From positions 62,001-126,000 of the forward strand of contig CACXNA010000005.1 of the NCBI GenBank assembly GCA_902768985.1: a stretch of DNA of 64,000 nt. Direction: 5' to 3'. Shown in pieces: positions 58,028-64,000 of the stretch (position 1 is the stretch's first letter; each line of letters starts with the position of its first letter). The stretch is from an uncultured Bacteroidia bacterium. Lineage in GTDB: Bacteria; Bacteroidota; Bacteroidia; Bacteroidales; UBA932. The notes below the pieces were generated by a model, which was not told the origin of the DNA, searched no databases, and saw nothing but the letters and a program-made list of their open reading frames with translations. Made by a program: the position numbers and the translations under genes.

Positions 58028-59311
58028 ATGAAATTTCAACCCACCGAGTATCAATTGATGAACGTGGCCACGGGCCGGGTCTTCGACGACCGCGGCTGGG
58101 ACCTCAATGACCCGCAGGGCGGAGCCCCCTCGCTGGTACGCGCCGTCTATGCCCAGAAGCAGTTCACGCCCCGTGCCGACCTCAAGGGCCTGTACCGCTA
58201 CGCGGACTGGATGCCCATCAAGCGGACGCTCAAGCATTCCTGCGCGCCGGTGACGTACAAGTCCAAGGGACTTGCCAAGCACCTGGGACTGAGTAATTTA
58301 TATATCACCTTCTCCGGTTGGAATCCCAAGATCGGCGCCAAGATGGAGACCTGCTCCTTCAAGGAGACGGAGGCCTTCAGCGTGTGCGCGCGCATGGACA
58401 AGAAGGAGGAGCGCGTGCTGGTCGTCCAGTCGGCCGGCAACACCGCCCGCGCATTCGCGCAGGTGTGCTCGGACAATGAGATTCCCGTGGTCATCTGCGT
58501 CCCGCAGGACAACCTGCACGACCTGTGGTTCCACAAGAAGCTGCACCGCTGCGTCAAGCTGGTGGCCGTCCCGCACGGCTGCGACTACTACGACGCCATC
58601 GCGCTGGGTGAGAAACTGGCCAAGAATCCCCGCTACTTCCTCGAAGGCGGCGCCAAGAACGTGGCGCGTCGCGACGGCATGGGCACGACCCTGCTGAGTT
58701 TCGTGGAGAAGGTCGGCCGCATCCCCGACGCCTACTTCCAGGCGGTCGGCTCCGGTACCGGAGCCATCGCGGCTTGGGAGAATGCGGAGCGCCTCGCGGC
58801 CGACGGCCATTACGGCGAGAACAAGATGCGCGTGTACATGGCGCAGAACCGCCCGTTCACGCTGATCCATGATTCCTGGAAGGCGCAGTCGCGCGAGCTG
58901 CTCGCCCTCGATCCCGCGGAGGGCCGCCGCAGCGCGGAAATGATCCTCGCCAAAGTGCTCGCGAACCGTAAACCGCCCTACAGCCTCGCCGGTGGCGTAT
59001 TTGACGTCCTGCGCGCGAGCGGCGGCGACACCTTTGCCTGTTCGAACGACGACATCATGTACTGGCTGCTCCAGTTCCGCAACCTCGAGGGGTACGACCT
59101 CCTGCCGGCCCCCTGCGCGGCGGTGGCCGCCCTGGCGAAGGCCGTCGAGGACGGCGTCGTCAAGAAGGACGAGTGCATCATGCTGAACTGTACGGGTGGC
59201 GGTATGCTGGGCTCCATGGCCAAGGGCTTCATCTTCAAGGAGCCGGACCTGGTGCTGGACCCTTCCCTGCCGGAAGAAGAAATCATTGCCGCTGTCGACA
59301 AGCTGTTCTAG
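58028..59311 (+). CDS. Cysteate synthase-like PLP enzyme
   Basis: A 427-residue fold-type II PLP enzyme of the threonine-synthase family. The opening YQLMNVATGRVFDDRGW, RYADWMPIKRTL, and METCSFKETEAFSVC (PLP-binding Lys in S-F-K-E-T) followed by VVQSAGNTARAFAQVC match what Bacteroidales genomes carry as cysteate synthase (TIGR03844-like). That enzyme makes L-cysteate from O-phosphoserine and sulfite; in methanogens this feeds coenzyme M, in Bacteroidota it can supply sulfonolipid synthesis. Function is assigned by family resemblance; ordinary threonine synthase is the alternative. The TAG stop overlaps the convergent barrel gene stop at CTAG. Confidence 0.8.
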   Translation: MKFQPTEYQLMNVATGRVFDDRGWDLNDPQGGAPSLVRAVYAQKQFTPRADLKGLYRYADWMPIKRTLKHSCAPVTYKSKGLAKHLGLSNLYITFSGWNPKIGAKMETCSFKETEAFSVCARMDKKEERVLVVQSAGNTARAFAQVCSDNEIPVVICVPQDNLHDLWFHKKLHRCVKLVAVPHGCDYYDAIALGEKLAKNPRYFLEGGAKNVARRDGMGTTLLSFVEKVGRIPDAYFQAVGSGTGAIAAWENAERLAADGHYGENKMRVYMAQNRPFTLIHDSWKAQSRELLALDPAEGRRSAEMILAKVLANRKPPYSLAGGVFDVLRASGGDTFACSNDDIMYWLLQFRNLEGYDLLPAPCAAVAALAKAVEDGVVKKDECIMLNCTGGGMLGSMAKGFIFKEPDLVLDPSLPEEEIIAAVDKLF

Positions 59312-59940
59312 AAGCTGACGGCGATCGAGATATCCAGGGCACAATATCCTGCATTGTTCATGCGGATGTTGTGCTCTGGTACGTTTCCGGGGCCTTCGGG
59401 ATTGGGAATCGAGGGATGATCATGCAGATATTTGATGCCGAAGAGCACGTCGAGGTGCGTGTCGTAGCTGAGGCGGATGCGGTAGCCGCCGCCGAGAGTG
59501 GCCAGCCAGGCCATGCGGCCCTCGGTGCTGTGCACGTGCCAGGCCACGCCGCCCTGCGCATAGGCGAAAAGGCCGTCTTCGCTGTCGGTGGACGGGAAAT
59601 AGCTGGCGCGCAGGCAGGCGGGGATCAGGCGGTTCTTCTCCCCGACGCCGATGTAGCCGCTGTAAAGCCCCAGCGTCAGCTGCTCGCTCAGGCGGAAGCC
59701 GATGGTGCCGAGCACCTGGGCGTTGGCATGGCCGTAGAAGGAGCTGTTTTGCTCGAAAACGCGGTAGCCTTCCTCGGTGATGAAGTTGTAGTTGCGGTTC
59801 TGGTAGAAACACTGGGTGTACCCCCACTCCGCCCCCAGGACGAAGCGGTCAAAGAAGCAGCCGGCCGGGATCGTCCGCCCTGTTGCACCCGATGAAAGCG
59901 CAAGAAGTAAGATCATTGATATGAACAACTTGCGTTTCAT
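59308..59940 (-). CDS. Outer-membrane beta-barrel protein, unknown function
   Basis: A 210-residue protein with a signal peptide (ISMILLLALSSGATG). Alternating strands rich in Tyr, Gly and Phe (VLGAEWGYTQCFYQN, LTLGLYSGYIGVGEK, MAWLATLGGGYRIRLSYD) end in DISIAVSF, a C-terminal aromatic residue typical of outer-membrane barrels. No family is recognised. It lies 2 bp downstream of a second, similar-sized barrel gene, so the two probably form one operon. Confidence 0.7.
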   Translation of the reverse strand: MKRKLFISMILLLALSSGATGRTIPAGCFFDRFVLGAEWGYTQCFYQNRNYNFITEEGYRVFEQNSSFYGHANAQVLGTIGFRLSEQLTLGLYSGYIGVGEKNRLIPACLRASYFPSTDSEDGLFAYAQGGVAWHVHSTEGRMAWLATLGGGYRIRLSYDTHLDVLFGIKYLHDHPSIPNPEGPGNVPEHNIRMNNAGYCALDISIAVSF

Positions 59941-59942
59941 TA

Positions 59943-60518
59943 CTAAAAGCGATACAATAGGTTAAGGTGCGGGTAATATCCCCGGTAAATACCGTTCTTG
60001 TAGAAGGAGAGGATCACCGCGCCGGTGTCCGGTGCCGTGCGCACGTGAATGCCCGGCTCGACGGAGAAACCGAAGTCCAGCGTCAGGTGCCGGCGGAAGT
60101 CCACGCGCACGCCGATCTGGCCTGCGAGTGCGGCCACGCCGCCGGGATTCCGCTCCAGTTCCCTGTCGTTGGCGCTGTAAAAGCCTTTCTCGTAGTCGTG
60201 AGAGTAGCCGAGCGATACGCCGGCCCCGGCGTGTACGATCAGGGCGTAATCCTCCCCTTCCGTCCAGAAGATCCGGTAGTCATGGGTGTAGGTGAGAAAG
60301 GCGCCGATTTGCCGTGTGCGGGCGCTCAGGAAGCCGTAGAAATCGGTGCGGAGGGTGATGGTGTTCATTTCCTCGCCGGAGGCGGTGTCGAACGTGGCCG
60401 TGACGCCGAAACCCTTGGGCGACTGGAACAGGCCGACCCGCTGTCCCTGGGCGTGTGCCGCCGTTCCGAAAGGCAGCAGCAGCGCAAGCAGACAAAGGAT
60501 ATGGATGGGTTTCAGCAC
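59943..60518 (-). CDS. Outer-membrane beta-barrel protein, unknown function
   Basis: A 191-residue protein with a signal peptide (LLALLLPFGTAAHAQ). Barrel-type strands follow: MNTITLRTDFYGFLS, RQIGAFLTYTHDYRIF, IVHAGAGVSLGYSHDY, HLTLDFGFSVEPGIHV; it ends HLNLLYRF. The periodicity suggests an 8-strand barrel. It is first gene of the pair with the barrel gene downstream; its promoter is divergent from the GNAT gene. No function assigned. Confidence 0.7.
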   Translation of the reverse strand: MLKPIHILCLLALLLPFGTAAHAQGQRVGLFQSPKGFGVTATFDTASGEEMNTITLRTDFYGFLSARTRQIGAFLTYTHDYRIFWTEGEDYALIVHAGAGVSLGYSHDYEKGFYSANDRELERNPGGVAALAGQIGVRVDFRRHLTLDFGFSVEPGIHVRTAPDTGAVILSFYKNGIYRGYYPHLNLLYRF

Positions 60519-60523
60519 GGTTA

Positions 60524-60531
60524 CGAATATA
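60524..60531 (-). promoter_or_regulatory. -7-like box for barrel-protein pair
   Basis: TATATTCG on the minus strand, 5 nt before the ATG at 60518; one mismatch to TAnnTTTG. Confidence 0.45.
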
Positions 60532-60539
60532 GGAAATTC

Positions 60540-60571
60540 TTTGATTTTTTCCTACGAAAATAGTATCTTCG
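60540..60571 (+). promoter_or_regulatory. Promoter for GNAT gene (-33 TTTG, -7 TATCTTCG)
   Basis: TTTG at 60540-60543 and TATCTTCG at 60564-60571, spacer 20 bp; one mismatch in the -7 box. The ATG follows 31 nt later. Confidence 0.5.
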
Positions 60572-60602
60572 CAAGAATAAAACATACTAAAACCGATCCG
60601 TC

Positions 60603-61739
60603 ATGTCAGTAGAAATCAGACCCGTTCTGACGCGTAGAGAACTCAGGAAGTTTGTCCTTTTCCCGGAGAAACTGTATCGTCATAATCCTTATTATGTTCC
60701 GCCCCTCGTGTTCGACCAGATGGACACGCTCGACCAGGAGAAGGGTGCGGCGCAGGAGTTCTGCGACTCCGCGCTTTATATGGCGTACAAGGACGGCGAG
60801 CCGGTCGGCCGCGTGGCCGCCATCGTCAACCACCTGGCCAACAAGCAGTGGAACCACAAGGAAGTCCGCTTCGGCTGGTACGACTTCGTCGAGGATCCCG
60901 AAGTGGCCAAGGCGCTGATGGACAAGGTCTACGAGTTCGGCCGGAAGCATGGCATGGAGTCCGTCGTGGGCCCGCTGGGCTTCACGGACTTCGACCCGGA
61001 GGGCATGCTCGTCGAGGGTTTTGACCGGATGGGCACGATGCCGCTGATTTACAATTATCCTTACTACAACGACTACCTGGCCGAGATGGGCTTCGAGAAG
61101 GACGCCGACTGGGTGGAACTCCACATTCAGGTCCCGACCGTGATGCCGGAGCGCTGGCCCCGTCTTTCGGAAATCATCCAGAAGCGCACCAATGTGCATA
61201 TGCGTGAACTCACGCGCAGCTATGTCCGGAAGGAGAAATACGGCGAAAAGATCTTCGCCCTCATCAATACCTGCTACAAGAATCTGTACAACTTCACGGT
61301 CCTGCCGGACCACATGGCCAAGAAATACCTCGACTTCTACCTGAGCGTGCTCGACCTGAAGTTCGTCTCCATGGTCGAGAACGAGAATAATGAGCTGATC
61401 GCCTTCGGCATCACGATGCCTTCGCTGATCAAGGCCCTGCAGAAGTCGCGCGGCAAGCTCTTCCCCATCGGCTGGTGGTACCTGGCCAAGTCGATGTTCA
61501 TCAAGCGCGAGGGCGGAGCCGAGCTCCTGCTGATCGGCGTGCACCCGGATTACCAGAATACCGGTGTGAACTCCCTGCTCTTCATGGATATGTTCCGGAA
61601 GTACAACGAAGCGGGCATCAAATGGTGCGAAACGAACGCCATTCTGGAGACGAATACCAAGAATGCGAACCAATTCCGCGAGTTCGAGCACGAACAGAAG
61701 AAGCGCCGCCGCTCCTATATCAAGAAGCTTGAATATTAA
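60603..61739 (+). CDS. GNAT-like N-acetyltransferase family protein
   Basis: A 378-residue protein of a Bacteroidota family with two GNAT-like halves. The first half holds FVLFPEKLYRHNPYYVPPL, VGRVAAIVNHLANK and VVGPLGFTDFDPEGMLVEGF. The C-terminal half has ELLLIGVHPDYQNTGVNSLLF, equivalent to the acetyl-CoA-binding V-x-P-x-x-Q-x-x-G loop (the usual Q-R-x-G-x-A is degenerate). Cytosolic, no signal. Substrate unknown. It precedes rarA by 35 bp. Confidence 0.75.
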   Translation: MSVEIRPVLTRRELRKFVLFPEKLYRHNPYYVPPLVFDQMDTLDQEKGAAQEFCDSALYMAYKDGEPVGRVAAIVNHLANKQWNHKEVRFGWYDFVEDPEVAKALMDKVYEFGRKHGMESVVGPLGFTDFDPEGMLVEGFDRMGTMPLIYNYPYYNDYLAEMGFEKDADWVELHIQVPTVMPERWPRLSEIIQKRTNVHMRELTRSYVRKEKYGEKIFALINTCYKNLYNFTVLPDHMAKKYLDFYLSVLDLKFVSMVENENNELIAFGITMPSLIKALQKSRGKLFPIGWWYLAKSMFIKREGGAELLLIGVHPDYQNTGVNSLLFMDMFRKYNEAGIKWCETNAILETNTKNANQFREFEHEQKKRRRSYIKKLEY

Positions 61740-61745
61740 TTCGTA

Positions 61746-61780
61746 AAACAAAAGTGTTAGAGTCTATAACAAAAATGTTA
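61746..61780. promoter_or_regulatory. Paired 14-bp palindromes over the rarA start
   Basis: AAACAAAAGTGTTA (61746-61759, imperfect) and TAACAAAAATGTTA (61767-61780), centres 21 bp apart. The second is identical to 47653-47666 and contains the rarA ATG. A bound protein here would block rarA expression. Confidence 0.5.
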
Positions 61781-63058
61781 CCGCCTCTTCCGGAGCGAAT
61801 GCGGCCCAAATCCCTGTCCGATTACGTCGGTCAGCAGCATTTGGTCGGCCCCGGATGCATCCTGCGGAACATGATGGACTCCGGCGCTTTGTCTTCCTTC
61901 ATTCTGTGGGGTCCTCCGGGCGTGGGAAAGACCACGCTGGCCCGGATTATCGCCAATAGTCTGGAGCGCGAATTCTATACTCTCTCTGCGGTCAGCTCCG
62001 GTGTGAAGGAAGTCCGCGAAGTCATCGACTCTGCCAAGTCCAAGTCGCTCTTCTCCCAGGCGGGCGCGCCGATCCTCTTCATCGATGAGATCCACCGCTT
62101 CAACAAGGCGCAGCAGGATGCCCTGCTGGGCGCCGTGGAAGCGGGCACCATCGTGCTGATCGGCGCCACGACGGAGAATCCCTCCTTTGAGGTGATCACT
62201 CCCCTCCTGTCCCGCTGCCAGGTCTTCGTGCTGAAGTCCCTCGAGGTCGCCGACCTGCAGCAGCTCCTTGACCGCGCGCTGCGCGAGGATGAGGTGCTGA
62301 AGGAGCGCAAGATCGAGGTCCGGGAGACGGAGGCGCTCTTCCGCCACAGCGGCGGAGATGCCCGCAAATTGCTGAATATCCTGGAGATCGTGGTCGATGC
62401 CCAGCTGGGCAAGGGCGATACCATCGTCATTGACAACCGCACGGTCACGGAGTGCCTGCAGGAGAATGTGGCCATCTATGACAAGGGCGGCGAGATGCAT
62501 TACGACATCATTTCCGCCTTTATCAAGAGCGTGCGCGGGTCCGATCCCAACGCGGCGGTCTATTGGATGGCGCGCATGCTGGACGGCGGCGAGGATCCCC
62601 TCTTCATCGCCCGGCGGCTCTGCATCCTCGCCGCCGAGGACATCGGCCTGGCGAATCCCAACGCCCTGCTGCTGGCGGACGCGACCTTCCGCATCGTCCA
62701 CTCCATCGGCATGCCGGAGGCGCGCATTCCGCTGAGCGAGTGCGCCGTCTACCTCGCCAGCTCCCCCAAGAGCAATTCCGCCTATCTGGCGATCGATAAG
62801 GCCCTTGCGGCCGCCAAGGAGGACCAGACGGCCGCCGTGCCGCTCTACCTGCGCAACGCGCCCACGAAGCTGATGGAGGACCTCGGCTACGCCGACGGCT
62901 ACAAATACGCCCACGACTTCCCCGGCCACTTCACGGACCTCGAATTCCTCCCCGACAAACTCTCCGGCACGGTCTTCTACGACCCCCAGCCCAACCCCCA
63001 GGAAGACCGCCTCAAGACCTACCTCTCCTCCTGCTGGCCGAAGTACTACAAAAAATAA
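61775..63058 (+). CDS. rarA: Replication-associated recombination protein A
   Basis: A 427-residue AAA+ ATPase of the RarA/MgsA/WRNIP1 family. LPERMRPKSLSDYVGQQHLVG is the typical N-terminus, with Walker A ILWGPPGVGKTT, Walker B ILFIDEIHRFNKAQQDALL, sensor ATTENPSFEV, arginine-finger region LLSRCQVF, and the family-specific C-terminal AEDIGLANP, SSPKSNSAY, LPDKLSG blocks. It acts at stalled replication forks. ATG 61775 starts the homology; GTG 61754 is in frame but would place the palindromes in coding sequence. Confidence 0.93.
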   Translation: MLPPLPERMRPKSLSDYVGQQHLVGPGCILRNMMDSGALSSFILWGPPGVGKTTLARIIANSLEREFYTLSAVSSGVKEVREVIDSAKSKSLFSQAGAPILFIDEIHRFNKAQQDALLGAVEAGTIVLIGATTENPSFEVITPLLSRCQVFVLKSLEVADLQQLLDRALREDEVLKERKIEVRETEALFRHSGGDARKLLNILEIVVDAQLGKGDTIVIDNRTVTECLQENVAIYDKGGEMHYDIISAFIKSVRGSDPNAAVYWMARMLDGGEDPLFIARRLCILAAEDIGLANPNALLLADATFRIVHSIGMPEARIPLSECAVYLASSPKSNSAYLAIDKALAAAKEDQTAAVPLYLRNAPTKLMEDLGYADGYKYAHDFPGHFTDLEFLPDKLSGTVFYDPQPNPQEDRLKTYLSSCWPKYYKK

Positions 63059-63086
63059 CCTGACCTCCCCTTTCCCCCGCCCCGTA

Positions 63087-63112
63087 TCCTCAAAAATGCC
63101 CGGTTTTGAGGA
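63087..63112. terminator. Hairpin between rarA and transglycosylase gene
   Basis: TCCTCAAAA pairs perfectly with TTTTGAGGA around an 8-nt loop, without a T-run outside the stem. A possible bidirectional terminator for the convergent genes. Confidence 0.5.
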
Positions 63113-63137
63113 CAAGTGGCGCGAAACAGTGCTTGCG

Positions 63138-64000
63138 CTAGCGAGCGGGAATCGTCAGTTTCTGGCCTGGCTTGATGGAGTCGGAGCTGAGGCCGTTGGC
63201 CTTCTTGATGTCGTCGGCGCTGATGCCCGGGTAGTTCTTGGCGATCTTGTAGAGGGAGTCGCCGTTCTTGACGGTATAAATCTTGGCCTTGCTGCCGCTG
63301 GAGCTGGAGGAGCTGCTCTTCGAGGAGGAGCTGCTGCCACCGGTGCTGCCCTGCGAGATGGTCGGGCCGCCGTTCTTGTAGATGTAGAGCGTCTGGCCGA
63401 TCTGGATGCTGTTGGATTTCAGTTTGTTCCAGCTCTTGAGCTGGGCGACGGACACGCCGTATTTCGAGGCGATCTTGCCCAGGTAATCCCCGCTCTTGAC
63501 CTTGTAGGCGATGCGCTGCTGCTGGTTGGTGCTGCTGCCGGATTTACTGGTCGATTTGCCGCCGGATTTGCCGCCCTGGTCCGTCAGGATGCGGTTCTGG
63601 ACGAGCGAATCCGCCTTGTAGGCGTAGAGCGAGTCGCGGTTGGCGTCCAGGAAGCGGGACGTCCAGGTGTACGGGAGCTTCAGGACGTAAGGATGGTTGT
63701 TGCCCGGGATGATGTCGTTGACATACTGCGGGTTCAGATTCTGCAGGTCCTCCTTCGGCACACCCACCACGGCCTCGATCTGGTCGAAGTGCAGGTTGCG
63801 GCGGATCATGAAGGTGTCCGTCTGGGCGGGCACGCCCGTGCTCTGCGGCACGATGCCGTACTCGCGGTAGTAGGTCATCGCATACATGGCGGCGACGAAC
63901 GCCGGCACGTAATTGCGCGTCTCGCGCGGGAGATAAGGATAGATGCTCCAGTAGTCCCGCTTGCCGTCCGCGCGGCGGATGGCCTTCGAGACATTGCCGG
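63138..64000 (-). CDS. MltD-like lytic transglycosylase with LysM repeats (5' end outside window)
   Basis: The frame is open to the right edge, so the catalytic N-terminal part is cut off. The visible start, GNVSKAIRRADGK, DYWSIYPYLPRETRNYVPAFVAAMY, is the end of the MltD-type transglycosylase domain. Then come a linker, a Ser/Gly/Lys-rich region and two LysM domains (YKVKSGDYLGKIASKYGVS and YTVKNGDSLYKIAKNYPGIS) separated by a poly-Ser stretch; it ends PGQKLTIPAR. It cleaves peptidoglycan in the periplasm, with LysM binding glycan strands. The family is clear despite truncation. Confidence 0.88.
   Translation of the reverse strand, partial: GNVSKAIRRADGKRDYWSIYPYLPRETRNYVPAFVAAMYAMTYYREYGIVPQSTGVPAQTDTFMIRRNLHFDQIEAVVGVPKEDLQNLNPQYVNDIIPGNNHPYVLKLPYTWTSRFLDANRDSLYAYKADSLVQNRILTDQGGKSGGKSTSKSGSSTNQQQRIAYKVKSGDYLGKIASKYGVSVAQLKSWNKLKSNSIQIGQTLYIYKNGGPTISQGSTGGSSSSSKSSSSSSSGSKAKIYTVKNGDSLYKIAKNYPGISADDIKKANGLSSDSIKPGQKLTIPAR

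Noticed and set aside
60603..61739. GNAT gene linked to sphingolipid synthesis
   Set aside because: No serine palmitoyltransferase or related lipid genes are nearby; neighbours are outer-membrane barrels and rarA.
61746..61780. LexA/SOS box at rarA
   Set aside because: The sites (TAACA-N4-TGTTA) do not match a LexA consensus I know, no lexA is in view, and the same motif occurs between convergent genes.

Overview
The window is about 60 % G+C by eye and carries clear Bacteroidales hallmarks. These include FimA/FimB-type fimbrial lipoproteins with DUF3575/DUF3868 partners, many Bacteroidota-style lipoprotein signal peptides, DUF5723 and head-GIN surface proteins, DUF3467, a rubrerythrin with two rubredoxin modules, and promoters with the TAnnTTTG -7 box. 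The high G+C and a cysteate-synthase-like gene point to a Rikenellaceae- or Cryptobacteroides-like gut lineage rather than Bacteroides itself; that placement is inference. No rRNA, tRNA, CRISPR array, intact transposase or prophage was recognised.

Layout. 1-1595: split 5'-nucleotidase (C-terminal domain gene, then metallophosphatase gene) and a small zinc-ribbon protein. 1596-11420: a divergent control region with inverted repeats, ssb, then a tightly packed fimbrial operon (DUF3575, DUF3868/OmpA-like, two FimA-like pilins, FimB/Mfa2-like anchor, very large tip-like lipoprotein) closed by a strong terminator. 11425-17253: lipoprotein, tcdA, tandem ABC ATPase, a truncated RAYT-like fragment beside a palindromic repeat, then TSCPD, YhfC-type membrane protease, AlkD-like glycosylase and hypoxanthine-DNA-glycosylase-like genes. 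17388-25117: flavodiiron protein, Na/Pi cotransporter, DUF5723 pair, Kef-type antiporter. 25176-31295: GH31 and GH3 glycosidases and a 2-hydroxyacid dehydrogenase. 31416-34765: membrane and envelope genes. 34923-35072: a promoter-terminator unit without a convincing ORF (sRNA or leader candidate). 35108-40469: ridA, carboxylesterase, and an rbr-DUF3467-kdsC-maf-rluA minus-strand operon. 40584-48980: valS-tatA-tatC-CBM9-ABC-F-head GIN, then CinA C-terminal protein and a degenerate DHODH-like protein. 49366-57088: XRE regulator divergent from queA across an A+T-rich operator-like region, acyltransferase, AlkZ-related protein, a DUF3089-PAP2 fusion, and rlmD. 57085-64000: Ca/Na antiporter, cysteate synthase, two outer-membrane barrels, GNAT, rarA, and an edge-truncated LysM transglycosylase.

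The least ordinary content lies in DNA elements. There is a family of short palindromes (CGTCATTC...GAATC) in intergenic gaps, with copies apparently inserted in frame in two adjacent DNA-repair genes. A second palindrome family (TGCGAGTAGCCTG) sits next to a RAYT-like remnant. Two structured intergenic blocks share a diverged ~85-bp segment. Paired 14-bp palindromes with 21-bp centre spacing occur at two loci. A 14-bp inverted repeat upstream of the ssb-fimbria operon could bound an invertible or operator segment. Many genes have a -7 box only 4-9 nt before the start codon, implying leaderless transcripts.
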